The notes beneath the pieces are model-generated. The model ran no database searches. It was not told the DNA's origin and saw only the letters and a program-made list of their open reading frames with translations. A DNA stretch of 64,000 nt from Aurantibacillus circumpalustris (GTDB lineage Bacteria; Bacteroidota; Bacteroidia; B-17B0; Aurantibacillaceae): assembly GCF_029625215.1 (NCBI RefSeq), contig NZ_CP121197.1, positions 2,604,001 through 2,668,000 of the forward strand, read 5' to 3'. Position numbers and translations under genes: made by a program. Positions 8,900 through 20,200 of the stretch are shown piece by piece. Every line of letters begins with the position of its first letter. The first letter of the stretch is position 1.

Positions 8900-11185
8900 A
8901 TGAGAAATATAGCATTAAAGAAAATCCTTTTTTTACTTGTATTGGTAATCCCTTGCTGCTCAATAATTAAGGCTCAAGAGAATGCACGAGCAATTGATTC
9001 TTTGAATCTCATTGTGAAAAGGGCGGCAAGCGACAGCTCTTTAGCTTTTGCATATTTAGGTCTAAGTGAAATTTTATACGTTTCTAATCTTGATACGATG
9101 AAATTTTTATGCAATAAGTCGAAAAACATTGCTGAAAAAAAATTGGCTCAGACTGGACTATCGAAACAGGAAATAAGAACTTATTCAAGAATTCTTTCGA
9201 TGTCTCTTGCCAACATTGGTTACTATTATGGTGAGGTTGGGAATATTGAGGAGCAAAAAAGGTTGTACTTACAAAGTTTAGAACTTATTAAGAAGGTTGG
9301 AAGTAAATTAGAAATCGCTGAGATATTAAGTAATGTAGGTTATTTGTATGGTGAACTTGGTGACATTGAAAAACAAAAAGAGTATTATTTTGAAGGTCTC
9401 CGCATTAGAGAGGAAGAAGCGGATAAAAAAAGCCTGCACGTTTCTTATAGTAATATAGGACATGTTTATTTTAATCAAGGCAATTTACCTGTTGCCCTCG
9501 ATTATTTATTTAAAGCACTAAAAATACAAGAGGAACTTGATTCTAAAGAAGATATTTCTAATACTTTAAATTCTATTGGTTATATACATGGTCAACAAGG
9601 TGAAATCGAAAAACAAAAAGAGTATTATTTAAAAGGTTTAGCTATTAGTGAATCGATTAACGATTACCGAGGTATGGCTCGTTCAAGCAATGGCTTGGGA
9701 GCAATCTATAAGGGACAGAATGATTTTAAAAAAGCTTTATTTTATCTTAACAAATGCCTTAAGATATCTGAACAAATAAAAAGTAAAGTTGGATATTCTG
9801 CTGCACTTAATAATATTGGAACAATTTATGAAGCCGAAAATAATTTAAGTAAAGCCTTCGAATGCTATCAAAAGTCCTTAGCTATTAGAGAGCAAATAAG
9901 TGATAAAACAGGAATAGTTAGTTCACTATTGTCTGTTGCAGGAATAAATATTAAACAGAATAAGCTAGTAGAAGCAAATAAAAATGCTTTAAGAGCATTA
10001 CAGTTGTCACAAAACTTGGGCTTTACAGATGAAATTCAAAGGTCAGCCAACATTCTTCAAAAAACGTATAAAAAAATGGGTAATTATCAAAAGGGTTGGG
10101 AAGCGTATGAACTTTATATTACCACAAGGGATAGTATGAACAAATTAGAAAATCATAAAGAAACTGTAAAGAGAGGACTTCAATATGAGTTTGAAAAAAA
10201 TGAAGCGAATAGACTTGCAGAGCAGGAGAAGAAAGACGCGCTGGCTTCGGTTGAGAGGCATAAACAGGTAATTGTAAGAAATGCATTTATTTGCGGATTT
10301 ATTCTTATTCTCGTTGTAGCCGCTTTAATTTTCAGAGGTTATAGACAAAAACAAAAAACAAATAGCATTCTTGTTGTTAAGAATGATACAATTGAAAAAC
10401 AAAAACAACTGGTTGAAGAGAAGCACAAAGAAATAACAGATAGTATAAATTATGCCGAACGAATTCAAAGAAGTTTTTTAGCAACAACTCAACTGTTAGA
10501 TGATAACCTAAAAGACTATTTTATTTTCTTTCAACCAAAAGATATTGTAAGTGGCGACTTTTACTGGGCTGGAAAATTAAGTAATGGAAATTTCGCGCTT
10601 GTAACTGCAGATAGTACAGGACATGGAGTTCCTGGTGCTATTATGAGTATTCTCAATATTTCCTGTCTTGAAAAGGCTATGCAAGCTGATTGTCTTACTG
10701 AACCAGCAAAAATATTAAACCATACAAGGGTAAATATCATTGAACGATTAAAAAACGATGGAAGTGCTGAGGGTGGTAAAGATGGAATGGACTGCAGCTT
10801 GGTTAGTTTTGATTTTGAAAATGCAAAGCTTACGTATTCTTCTGCTAATAATCCGGTGTGGATAATAAGAGAAAATAATATAATTGAACTTTTAGCAGAT
10901 AATATGCCGGTTGGTAAACACGATAGGGATTTAGTTTCTTTTAATCAAAGTACGGTCGATTTACAAAAAAATGATATGGTCTATACTTTGACAGATGGAT
11001 TTCCAGATCAATTTGGCGGACCAAAAGGAAAAAAATTCATGTATAGAAAATTGAAAGAACTTTTGATTTCGATGGCTGGCTTACCTCCAATAGATCAGGA
11101 GAAAATTCTTTCTGATACTTTATCAGAATGGAGAGGAAGCCTTGAACAGGTGGATGATATCTGTGTTATAGGCGTTCGTATTTAG
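8900..11185 (+). CDS. TPR-SpoIIE (PP2C) protein phosphatase, membrane-anchored
   Basis: 761 aa from the ATG at 8900, chosen because it starts directly at the signal peptide (MRNIALKKILFLLVLVIPCC); an ATG at 8852 lies in frame. Periplasmic TPR array about 30-440 with regular 40-residue units, a coiled stretch, one transmembrane helix about 460-480, then a cytoplasmic SpoIIE/RsbU-type phosphatase. Metal-binding motifs: GDFYWAG (~551), ADSTGHGVPGA (~570), DGMDCS (~628), TDGFPDQFGG (~697) and VDDICVIG at the end. This is probably a signal-responsive Ser/Thr phosphatase acting on STAS-type partners. It is related to the three genes at 22.6-30.2 kb by protein sequence only; its catalytic DNA is not near-identical to theirs. 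Confidence 0.88.
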   Translation: MRNIALKKILFLLVLVIPCCSIIKAQENARAIDSLNLIVKRAASDSSLAFAYLGLSEILYVSNLDTMKFLCNKSKNIAEKKLAQTGLSKQEIRTYSRILSMSLANIGYYYGEVGNIEEQKRLYLQSLELIKKVGSKLEIAEILSNVGYLYGELGDIEKQKEYYFEGLRIREEEADKKSLHVSYSNIGHVYFNQGNLPVALDYLFKALKIQEELDSKEDISNTLNSIGYIHGQQGEIEKQKEYYLKGLAISESINDYRGMARSSNGLGAIYKGQNDFKKALFYLNKCLKISEQIKSKVGYSAALNNIGTIYEAENNLSKAFECYQKSLAIREQISDKTGIVSSLLSVAGINIKQNKLVEANKNALRALQLSQNLGFTDEIQRSANILQKTYKKMGNYQKGWEAYELYITTRDSMNKLENHKETVKRGLQYEFEKNEANRLAEQEKKDALASVERHKQVIVRNAFICGFILILVVAALIFRGYRQKQKTNSILVVKNDTIEKQKQLVEEKHKEITDSINYAERIQRSFLATTQLLDDNLKDYFIFFQPKDIVSGDFYWAGKLSNGNFALVTADSTGHGVPGAIMSILNISCLEKAMQADCLTEPAKILNHTRVNIIERLKNDGSAEGGKDGMDCSLVSFDFENAKLTYSSANNPVWIIRENNIIELLADNMPVGKHDRDLVSFNQSTVDLQKNDMVYTLTDGFPDQFGGPKGKKFMYRKLKELLISMAGLPPIDQEKILSDTLSEWRGSLEQVDDICVIGVRI

Positions 11186-11234
11186 ATTTATTTTCTTGAA
11201 TCGTTCTATTTTCGAACAAAAAATACAGAATTGC

Positions 11235-11253
11235 AAAGGTAATTAATACCTTT
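11235..11253. promoter_or_regulatory. palindrome upstream of mutA
   Basis: Perfect inverted repeat AAAGGTA-ATTAA-TACCTTT, followed by three more T. It lies 50 bp after the phosphatase stop and 37 bp before mutA. It could be a weak terminator for the upstream gene or an operator/-7 region for mutAB; the sequence alone does not decide. Confidence 0.4.
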
Positions 11254-11290
11254 TTTATAATTAACTTGCGGGTCGTTAATGATGTAATAC

Positions 11291-12616
11291 ATGCAAAAAT
11301 TATTCACAGATTTTAAACCAAGTACAGCCGAAGAGTGGAAGAACCGACTTGTAAAAGATCTTAAAGGAGAACCTTACGAAAGCCTTATCTGGCATAATGA
11401 AAACGGTTTCGATATACAACCTTTTTACGCGGCTGAAGATTTAAAACAGGTTTACGAACCGGCATTCACGCACGCACAATGGGAAATTTGTGTTTCTCCT
11501 CAATTAAATGATTCTAAAGAATTGAATAAACAACTCTTACAACATTTAAACAGCGGTGCAACTTCTATTTCAATTAACTGTAAAGAACCGGATTTAGAAA
11601 TTGCTTTAAAAGACATTCAATTAAATTATATTCATTCTACTTTTTTTGTAAACGAAAAAAATAGTTTAGTATTAAAAAAATATTTGGAAGCAAACTATGA
11701 TCTCAATCGACTGAACTGTTCTCTATTTCCTGAAAAATTAGCTAATACACAAGATTTTGAAAACTGGTTGAAAGTAGTCTCTCTTTTTAAATCTTACGAT
11801 GGAATAAAAATACTCGCGGCAAATGCGCTTCCTTACCATGACCAAAGTTGTTTGGCCTATTACGAAGTAGCATTGGTTCTGTCTCAAATCACAGAGTATC
11901 TCGAGTTTTTTTCAGATAAAAAATCTGAATTGCCAACGTCAGATATTGTTATCAAAACAGGTGTCAGCTCTGATTATTTTATTCAAATGGCTAAATTAAG
12001 GGCTATTAGACGGTTGTGGACTATTCTAAAAAAGGAATACGCAGTTGAGAATGATTTTCATGTGATCGTTGAAACAAGTTTAACCAACAAATCTATTTCT
12101 GATAGTTATAATAATTTATTGCGCACAACTGTGGAATCTATGGCAGCAGTTTCTGGTGGTTGCAACGAATTAATTGTGACCGATTTTGATGTTTTGTTCG
12201 AAACGAATAAAGTATTAGCAGAAAGAATGGCCGTAAATCAACAACTCATTTTAAAAGAAGAAAGTTATTTTGATAAAATGGCTGACGTAGCTTGTGGTTC
12301 TTTTTACATTGAAACCATTACCGATTTACTTGCTAGCAAAGCCCTTGAAACCTTTAAACGTTTTGAAAAAGAAGGCGGCTATTTTAAGTGTTTAGAGAAA
12401 AACATTTTCTCAACTGAAATAGCTACCCAAGCGAAAGAACGTGGAGAGCTTGTGAATGCTAAAAAACAAATTTCAATTGGTGTGAATAAATTTAAAAATG
12501 AAAAAGAAAAAATTGAAATCACTGCCAAAGCCATAAACGAACTTAAGAACTTAGATATTCATAATCCGGTTTTAAATTTTGAATTGGAACATTATTTTAA
12601 TTTAAAAAATGCGTAG
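11291..12616 (+). CDS. mutA: methylmalonyl-CoA mutase small subunit
   Basis: 441 aa. Partner of MutB in the heterodimeric adenosylcobalamin enzyme interconverting succinyl-CoA and (R)-methylmalonyl-CoA. It has the TIM-barrel mutase fold with degenerate motifs ([17 protein letters not shown] in place of the large-subunit [25 protein letters not shown] in place of the WGGSYHVE motif) and lacks the C-terminal cobalamin-binding domain entirely: no DxHxxG is present and the protein is much shorter than the about 620-aa actinobacterial small subunit. It is therefore structural or regulatory rather than catalytic. It overlaps mutB by 8 bp (ATGCGTAG), indicating translational coupling. Confidence 0.92.
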   Translation: MQKLFTDFKPSTAEEWKNRLVKDLKGEPYESLIWHNENGFDIQPFYAAEDLKQVYEPAFTHAQWEICVSPQLNDSKELNKQLLQHLNSGATSISINCKEPDLEIALKDIQLNYIHSTFFVNEKNSLVLKKYLEANYDLNRLNCSLFPEKLANTQDFENWLKVVSLFKSYDGIKILAANALPYHDQSCLAYYEVALVLSQITEYLEFFSDKKSELPTSDIVIKTGVSSDYFIQMAKLRAIRRLWTILKKEYAVENDFHVIVETSLTNKSISDSYNNLLRTTVESMAAVSGGCNELIVTDFDVLFETNKVLAERMAVNQQLILKEESYFDKMADVACGSFYIETITDLLASKALETFKRFEKEGGYFKCLEKNIFSTEIATQAKERGELVNAKKQISIGVNKFKNEKEKIEITAKAINELKNLDIHNPVLNFELEHYFNLKNA

Positions 12617-14735
12617 ACCTTTAGATAACCTTCAATACATAGCGAAAGGCGTAAATAAAGTGCCTACTTCTGAAAACTATGTCACAGCCGAACAAATAGA
12701 GATCGCGCCTAATTATCAGGCTTCCGATTTAAAGGATTTGGAACATGTAAATTTCGCTGCGGGTCTGCCTCCTTATTTACGTGGACCATACAGTAGCATG
12801 TATGTTAAGAATCCGTGGACGATCCGCCAATATGCAGGATTTAGTACTGCTGAAGATAGCAACGCGTTTTACCGTCGTAATTTAGCTGCAGGACAGAAAG
12901 GTTTGTCGGTTGCATTTGATTTGGCTACGCACCGCGGTTACGACAGTGACAATGAAAGAGTAGAGGGAGACGTTGGAAAAGCAGGTGTGGCGATTGATAG
13001 CATTTTAGACATGAAAATTTTATTCGATCAAATTCCTTTGGATGAAATGAGTGTCTCTATGACCATGAATGGCGCCGTGTTACCGATTTTAGCATTTTAT
13101 ATTGTGGCTGGAAAAGAACAAGGTGTGAGTCCTGATAAATTAACCGGAACCATTCAAAACGATATTTTAAAAGAATTTATGGTGCGGAATACTTATATCT
13201 ATCCGCCTGCACCAAGCATGAGAATCATAGCAGACATATTTGAATACACTTCTAAAAATATGCCTAAGTTTAATTCTATTTCTATTAGTGGTTATCACAT
13301 GCAAGAAGCAGGTGCAACTGCAGACATTGAATTAGCATACACTTTAGCGGATGGTTTGGAATACATTCGTACTGGAATTAATTCGGGTTTAGACATTGAT
13401 ACTTTTGCACCACGCCTCTCTTTTTTCTGGGCTATTGGTATGAATCATTTTATGGAGATCGCGAAGATGCGTGCAGCGCGGATGTTGTGGGCGAAAATTG
13501 TAAAGCAGTTTAATGCTAAAAATGAAAAATCACTTGCCTTAAGAACACATTGTCAAACAAGTGGCTGGAGTTTAACAGAACAAGATCCGTTCAATAATAT
13601 TACCCGTACTTGCGTTGAGGCTATGGCAGCAGCGATGGGACATACACAAAGTTTGCATACAAATGCTTTAGACGAAGCCATTGCATTACCTACCGATTTT
13701 AGTGCACGTATTGCTCGTAACACACAATTGGTTTTGCAAAACGAGACAAACATCACTAAGGTGGTTGATCCTTGGGGTGGAAGCTATCACGTTGAAAAAC
13801 TGACCCATGAGATTGCTCACAAAGCTTGGGCTTTGATTGAAGAAGTTGAAAAATTGGGAGGTATGGCTAAAGCTATTGAAACTGGCATCCCTAAAATGCG
13901 TATTGAAGAAGCCGCAGCCCGCAAACAAGCACGTATTGATGGTGGAAAAGATATTATTGTTGGTGTAAATCAATACAAGGTTGAAGATACTACCCAGATG
14001 GATATTTTGGATGTTGATAATACCAAAGTAAGAACGCAACAAATAGAACGACTAAAAAAATTAAAAGCAGAACGCGATTCTAAAAAAGCTAAAGCGGCTT
14101 TAGCCGCTTTAACGGAAGCTGCTCGTAATGGAAATGGAAATTTATTAGAATTAGCAGTTACTGCAGCAGAATGCAGATGTACGCTTGGTGAAATTTCGTC
14201 TGCGCTTGAAGCAGTTTATGGGCGATACAAAGCGCAAATTCGTTCTATAGCTGGTGTTTATAGTAAAGAAATTAAAATGGATAAGAATTTTATCAAAGCC
14301 AAAGAACTGGCAGATCAGTTTGCGAAAATGGATGGAAGACGCCCGCGTATTATGGTAGCGAAGATGGGACAAGATGGTCACGATCGTGGTGCCAAAGTTA
14401 TTGCCACGAGTTTTGCAGACATGGGTTTTGATGTGGACATTGGTCCTTTGTTCCAAACTCCTAATGAAGCAGCGAAACAAGCTGTGGAAAATGACGTACA
14501 CATTCTTGGTATCTCTAGTTTAGCAGCGGGACATAAAACCTTAGTGCCAAAAGTAATTGCTGAACTTAGAAAATTCGGGCGTGAAGATATTATGGTAGTT
14601 GCTGGTGGTGTTATTCCGCAGCAGGATTACGATTTTTTATTTAAATCTGGCGTCTCTTTTATATTTGGACCAGGCACTGTTATTAGTAAGAGTGCGATAG
14701 ATATTTTAGAGAAATTGATTAAAAAGATTCAGTAA
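12609..14735 (+). CDS. mutB: methylmalonyl-CoA mutase large (catalytic) subunit
   Basis: 708 aa, the full length of the family. N-terminal catalytic barrel with the substrate-region segment [13 protein letters not shown] (Tyr75 corresponds to the radical-steering Tyr89 of Propionibacterium) and [10 protein letters not shown] (His230). The C-terminal B12 domain carries D589-x-H591-x-x-G594, with His591 as the lower cobalt ligand, plus GISSLAAGH and VVAGGVIP. Product: succinyl-CoA/methylmalonyl-CoA interconversion in propionate and odd-chain or branched-chain catabolism. No meaB or epimerase gene is adjacent in this window. Confidence 0.97.
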   Translation: MRRPLDNLQYIAKGVNKVPTSENYVTAEQIEIAPNYQASDLKDLEHVNFAAGLPPYLRGPYSSMYVKNPWTIRQYAGFSTAEDSNAFYRRNLAAGQKGLSVAFDLATHRGYDSDNERVEGDVGKAGVAIDSILDMKILFDQIPLDEMSVSMTMNGAVLPILAFYIVAGKEQGVSPDKLTGTIQNDILKEFMVRNTYIYPPAPSMRIIADIFEYTSKNMPKFNSISISGYHMQEAGATADIELAYTLADGLEYIRTGINSGLDIDTFAPRLSFFWAIGMNHFMEIAKMRAARMLWAKIVKQFNAKNEKSLALRTHCQTSGWSLTEQDPFNNITRTCVEAMAAAMGHTQSLHTNALDEAIALPTDFSARIARNTQLVLQNETNITKVVDPWGGSYHVEKLTHEIAHKAWALIEEVEKLGGMAKAIETGIPKMRIEEAAARKQARIDGGKDIIVGVNQYKVEDTTQMDILDVDNTKVRTQQIERLKKLKAERDSKKAKAALAALTEAARNGNGNLLELAVTAAECRCTLGEISSALEAVYGRYKAQIRSIAGVYSKEIKMDKNFIKAKELADQFAKMDGRRPRIMVAKMGQDGHDRGAKVIATSFADMGFDVDIGPLFQTPNEAAKQAVENDVHILGISSLAAGHKTLVPKVIAELRKFGREDIMVVAGGVIPQQDYDFLFKSGVSFIFGPGTVISKSAIDILEKLIKKIQ

Positions 14736-14744
14736 TATTAGATG

Positions 14745-15068
14745 TTAATAAAAATCCTCGTACAATAAATCTTTCACTATTTTCAATTCATAATCGGTTT
14801 TAATCTCAATACACGATTCAAACAATTGCTGTCGCACAGCTTTTGCACTTGGAGGGAGTTTTGTTCCTGAACTTTCCCAGGATTTTCTATTTGGCCATTG
14901 CGCATAGGCAATGTAAAAATTGTCATAAGCTTTATGAAGTCTCGCACCGTAGCTGCCTTCGTATTCATAAATTAACTGAGTCATTTCTGACCATGAGTCT
15001 ATAAAGGCTTCTTCTTTACCTTCTTTAATTCTAAAGGAATAGAGAACTGTGAATTTGTCACTAGTCAT
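14745..15068 (-). CDS. small ABM-like (dimeric alpha-beta barrel) protein
   Basis: 107 aa from the ATG at 15068 (MTSDKFTVLYSFRIK); the frame is open to an ATG at 15110 but the extra residues are not domain-like. The pattern FTVLYSFRIKEGKEEAFIDSW, then a strand/helix pair and YIAYAQWPNRKSWE, fits a ferredoxin-like antibiotic-biosynthesis-monooxygenase fold. That fold is used by heme-degrading and small quinol-oxidising enzymes, but no catalytic residues could be assigned. It is convergent with mutB, 9 bp from its stop. Confidence 0.65.
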   Translation of the reverse strand: MTSDKFTVLYSFRIKEGKEEAFIDSWSEMTQLIYEYEGSYGARLHKAYDNFYIAYAQWPNRKSWESSGTKLPPSAKAVRQQLFESCIEIKTDYELKIVKDLLYEDFY

Positions 15069-15158
15069 GGCGGTGATGAAACAAAATTTTGTAAAACGTT
15101 TTATTAGCAAATAGAATCTTGCCTAAATATAATATTTGTAAATTAAATTTAATCTGAA

Positions 15159-17081
15159 CTAATTCAAAACCAATTTCCCAAAACGAGAGTCAGTCTTATT
15201 ACTGGAGAGTTTATAAAAATAAACACCTTTTGTTTTTTCGTTTAAGTCAAGTTCAAGAACGGTGTCAGTGGAAACTCTATGATAGATAAGATTTCCTATA
15301 ACATCATAAATTTCAAGACTTACTCCTTTTTCTAATTTTGAGAAGGTGAATATACCTGAACTGGGATTGGGAAATATTTTAACTTGCGACAAAGTGTTTG
15401 GTCCAGAAATTCCTGAACACGGGCTAACCATAACAGTTTTCGAAACATTAAATGTGCATCCCGAAGAATTATAATTACAACTATTCGGTGAATCTGAAAA
15501 AGAATAAGTAATGGTATGTGTGCCAGCACTAGCATTAGCGGGATTGAATGTATTACCACTAATTCCATTTCCACCAAATGTTCCTCCAGAAGGGAGGCCA
15601 ATTAAATTACTTGGAAGAGAAAAATTACAATATACAGAATCAAGTCCGCTGAAAGAGGCCTGTGGAATTACGACAACTGTATTTGAAACTGCTGAACAAG
15701 TTCCGTTGGAAACAGTGACGTATAAAGTAGCCGGAGAATTATTATGAAGGGCAGTTATGACACGCCCATTCTGCGTGGTCGTATACGTCCAGTTACCTGA
15801 GCCAATAACCACCCAACCGTAAGTAAGGCCTGTTCCATTTATCGCTTCTAAAGTAACTTGATTTCCAGCGCAGGTATAAAGTGTGTCGGGAGCATTTATG
15901 TAAGCTGTTGGTGCACATGCTGTGTCACTTATTTTGTAAATTTTTCCCGAAGCAACTCCTGATAAATAAAGTTCCCCGTAAACATCTTCTCCCCATGAAC
16001 TGTAATTGTTATTTATTTGCGGTGTTGTTTGAGGAAGTTGACTGGTTGTCCAACCACCAGTACCATTCGGTTCTGTTGCCCAAATTCTTCCTTGGCAATA
16101 ATCGGTAAATAGATATTTTCCAAACAATGCACCTTCTTGTCCCCCACGATACACATAGCCTCCGGTCACTGAACAGCCAAGTGAATGAGCATAATCATAA
16201 ATGGGTGAAATATAACTTGATTGTGATTGACAACCCGCAGTATTGTAGGAAGAATTTCCTTCGTAACAGCGCCAACCATAATTGTGTCCAATAGTATCGC
16301 ATTTTGGCCTAAAATTAATTTCTTCAACAACACTCTGACCGACATCAGCAACCCACATATCATGTTTCATTCTGTCAAAACTACAACGCCAATGATTTCT
16401 TAAACCCCAATCAAATATTTCATCGCGTCCTGGTGTACTGCCATAAAAGGGGTTTCCTGGAGCTGAAAAATAATAGGGTGCTGCAGGATTATTTACATCT
16501 ATACGTAAAGTTTTTCCAAGGAGGGAATCAATATTCTGAGCGCGATTACCAGGATCACCTCCATTACCACCATCTCCCATGCTAATGTATAAATAACCGT
16601 CTTCGGGACCAAACATCAAATTACCACCATTGTGATTTGTATAAGGTTGAAAAATGGTCATAATGATTTGTTCACTGTATTTAAAAGCCGTGTCAGCAAA
16701 GGGACTAACTTGATAACGCGCGATAACTGTTTTTCCATTTGTATTCACATAATCTACGTAGAAGTATCCGTTGTTAACGTAATCTGGATGAAATGCCAAA
16801 CCTAACAATCCACGTTCATCTCCAGCAGTAGTTGCAGGATACACTCTACTATAAATATCAAGAAATGGAGTAGGGGTAATGGCGCCAGTTAAGCGATCAA
16901 CTATTTTAATCCTCCCCCTTTTTTCGAGAACAAATAAACGGGTATCATTTGGTAGACCAGTATTGTGAATACCTACCGGAAGAAGTAAACCTGAGCTAAG
17001 TGTTTCAATCTTCACCGCTTGCGAAAAAACAAGCTTAGGCAGAAGTACAGAAAGTATAACTAAATAAGTAAATTTTTTCAT
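15159..17081 (-). CDS. secreted PQQ-type aldose (glucose/sorbosone) dehydrogenase with T9SS sorting domain
   Basis: 640 aa. Signal peptide (1-20, ending VFSQA), then a six-bladed propeller of the soluble aldose sugar dehydrogenase family (about 25-385) with ERGLLGLAFHPDY, NHNGGNLMFGPEDGYLYISMGDGG, and DVGQSVVEEINF as hallmark segments that shape the PQQ and calcium site. Residues about 390-550 hold Ig/PKD-like modules. The last 75 residues are a Por secretion tail (VKIFPNPSSGIFTF ... KGVYFYKL ... KLVLN), so export is by the type IX system, either to the surface or released. It would oxidise sugars to lactones outside the cell; the real substrate is unknown. The next gene upstream is another T9SS substrate. 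Confidence 0.9.
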   Translation of the reverse strand: MKKFTYLVILSVLLPKLVFSQAVKIETLSSGLLLPVGIHNTGLPNDTRLFVLEKRGRIKIVDRLTGAITPTPFLDIYSRVYPATTAGDERGLLGLAFHPDYVNNGYFYVDYVNTNGKTVIARYQVSPFADTAFKYSEQIIMTIFQPYTNHNGGNLMFGPEDGYLYISMGDGGNGGDPGNRAQNIDSLLGKTLRIDVNNPAAPYYFSAPGNPFYGSTPGRDEIFDWGLRNHWRCSFDRMKHDMWVADVGQSVVEEINFRPKCDTIGHNYGWRCYEGNSSYNTAGCQSQSSYISPIYDYAHSLGCSVTGGYVYRGGQEGALFGKYLFTDYCQGRIWATEPNGTGGWTTSQLPQTTPQINNNYSSWGEDVYGELYLSGVASGKIYKISDTACAPTAYINAPDTLYTCAGNQVTLEAINGTGLTYGWVVIGSGNWTYTTTQNGRVITALHNNSPATLYVTVSNGTCSAVSNTVVVIPQASFSGLDSVYCNFSLPSNLIGLPSGGTFGGNGISGNTFNPANASAGTHTITYSFSDSPNSCNYNSSGCTFNVSKTVMVSPCSGISGPNTLSQVKIFPNPSSGIFTFSKLEKGVSLEIYDVIGNLIYHRVSTDTVLELDLNEKTKGVYFYKLSSNKTDSRFGKLVLN

Positions 17082-17204
17082 GTGAATTTGGATTGGTACT
17101 ATTAAAGATAAGAAAATAAAAAGATTTAATCTTTAATAGAACTATTAAGTAAATTAATCAAATATTATTAATAGGAGTGTAACAAGAAAAGAAGATTTAT
17201 CAGT

Positions 17205-20200
17205 TTAATGATTCACTACTAGTTTCGATCTGAATTGGTAATTATCTTTTTCTCCAGCAATGTAATAAACAGCTTCTGACAAGTCTGAAATTCTTAATTC
17301 AAAATTATTTGAAGCACTAAGATAAATTTCTTTTATAACGCGACCTAAACCATCAAAAATTCTCAAATTAATTTCTGTGTCTGAGTGAATTGTAAATATC
17401 CCTGCACTAGGATTAGGGTATATTAAGATTCCATTTAACTGCCTCTCAAATTTTTGTAAACCAGCACAATTAGAAACTTTCACTAGAACGGTGGCTGTAC
17501 CTGTGCAACCGTTGACATCAGTGCCAGTTACCGAATAAACTGTTTGAATTCCTATTGGTGTTACTTGAATAGTTGAACCACCTGTTAAACCGGTCCATAG
17601 ATAAGTGGATGCACCATTTCCGGAAAGGATTGCCGGTTCACCTTTACATACTATTGATTTACTTGCGCTAGCGGAAACCGTTGGATCTGGAGCAATGCTT
17701 ACGAATACGCTTGCTGAACTTACACAGTTAACACTAAGAGAGCTTGAAGTAGCACTAACGACATACATAGTCGCTACGGTAGGAGTAGCGGTGAAATTTT
17801 GCGATGGAGAAGCTCCGGCCCAAGTATAGGAATTTGCGCCACTTGCGGATAGGATCACACTTCCTCCCTGACATACTGCTGTATTTCCGCTTACACTAAA
17901 ACTTGGCGTAAATATAGAGACGGCTACCGTTTTGCTAACAGGACAATTATATAAAGTAGAATATCCCGTTACAGTGTATACTGTTGATACAAGTGGGTTA
18001 ACTGTTATTGTAGAATTTTGAGAGCCTACACTCCAACTATAAGTATTCGCACCTGTTACTGTTAGTGTTGAAGGTGCCCCAGAACAGACAAGTGGTTTGG
18101 TTGCACCCGCTGTAATCGTTGGTGTTTGACTCACTATAATTACCTCAGATGTACCCGACGTACAACCGAAGTTATTTTCACCAGTTACAGAATACAAGGA
18201 AGTAACATTGGGACTAACGGTTGGATTCGTGCCGCTTAAATTTCCTGGTACCCAGGTATAACTACTAGCACCAGATATAGTGAGTGTTGAAATGTCTCCA
18301 GGACATATTGTGAGAGGACTTGCGGAGATTACAAGTGTTGGATTTGGGTTTACATTGAGCGCGAGTAGTGTGCTGGTTGAGCAAATACCATCAGATGCAT
18401 TTATTGTATAGATAATTGATGAAGCAGGGCTTACAGTTATATTCGAACCGTTAAGATTGCCTGGAAGCCATGTATAAGTTAATGCTCCCGCTGCAGCTAA
18501 AGTTGCAACGTGATTTGCGCAAATACTCGTGTTCGAAGCAATTGCTGCAACCACAAGGGCAGGATTTACCACAAGGCTTATGGTTTTTATTTCCGCGCAA
18601 CTAGCATTAGATTGTGTAACTGTGTATATGGTTGTAATAGACGGACTGACAGAAATACTGGCTGTGTTTAAATTTCCGGGTGACCAGGAGTAATTCGTAG
18701 CACCAAAGGCTGTGAGTATAGCTGATGAACCAAGGCATATAGTGTTTTGATTTAAGGTTGGTGGTATGCTAGGAGAATTATAAACGGTGATGGTTGTTAT
18801 AGCAATGCCAGAACAGTTTAAGGTACTAGTACCCGTAACAGTGTAAGCATTAGTTACTGATGGAATAAAAGCAGACCCATTTGCTATATTTCCAGTCCAA
18901 GTGTATGAACTAGCTCCACTTGCTGTTAACATAACAGAGTTGCCAGAGCAGACTGATGGTGTACTTGCTGTAATATTAATTACAGGAGCGGGACTTATAA
19001 ATAATGAAGTAGCTGCTGTAGCTGTTCCACAACTGTTAGAACCACTAACAGTGTAAATTGCCGAAGAAAAAAGTGGAAAAGGAGTACCGTTTTGGATACC
19101 GCCCGACCAGGTATAGCTTGCTGCGCCAAGGGCAGTTAAGGCAACTGTGTTTCCGGGACAGACAGAATTTGCGCTCGCTGAAATCCCAATTGTCGGACCG
19201 CTTCCATCTACAGAAACATTAAATACGGTAGTGCTGTTGCAACCTAATAAATTAGTCCCAATAACAGTGTAGCTAGCAGAAAGACTTGGTGCAATGGTAA
19301 TGCTGCTGGCAAAGGAGCCAGTGCTCCAAGTGTAGGAGACTTGTCCGCTTGCAATTAAATTTATAGAACCGCCAACGCACATGGATGCAGCGGTGGATAT
19401 AGTTCCAGGGCCAGTTGAATAAGCAATTGTAGCAATGCCATCTCCGGAACTAGCTCCTACAACTGTTGTTCCGTTTGTTAAAGTTCCAGTATAACTCGAG
19501 CCACCGGCACCACTCATTCCGGTCCAGTTTCCCGTTGCTTCATTGCCACCGCCACCAACCCCAACGTATTGACCTGGAGCCCCAAATAAGCCGCCACCAG
19601 CACCACCAGGTACTCCTGCAGCAGTTCCCGCCTGATTGGATGCGATTTCGCAACCTCCATTACCACCACTGCCTTGTGTTCCTGGAGCACCGTTACTACC
19701 GGGACTAGAAATAGTGTAAACTGATGTTCCCGCAAGCCCCCCGCTAATTTGGGTGCCACCAGTAGACATTGTCCATCCGGTTCCACCAGGCCAGGCTGAA
19801 CCACCACCACCACCGTAATAGCCGCCGCCGCCGCCGCCGCCATTTCCACGCCCACAAAATTGTATTCTATTTCCGCTCGCGCCACCGCCACCGCCACCAA
19901 CAATTACACGATCAGTCAAACTTATTCCGTTTAAACGAATGTCAGTAGCCCCACCACCACAACCGGCAAGAGCAGCTGTGCATGTTGAAAATCCTGCTAA
20001 ACCGCCTCCATTATAACCTGTACTACTACCAACATAAATGTGAATAACATCTCCGGGAATTACTGATAAAACACCAGAAGCCGAACCTCCCAGCCCACCT
20101 GGTATGCTTCCTGCACTAGCACCTCCTTTTGCACCAGATACATTAAGAGTTAAATTAAATACGCAGGAAGGAACAGTGAAGGTTTGTACTGAGCCTGTAT

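Noticed and set aside
15511-15747. Plus-strand frames over the PQQ-type dehydrogenase
   Set aside because: Antisense shadows with no supporting features.
19514-19903. Open frame rich in Val/Ala overlapping the Gly-rich adhesin on the same strand
   Set aside because: It is a frame shadow produced by GGN codon runs of the real gene.
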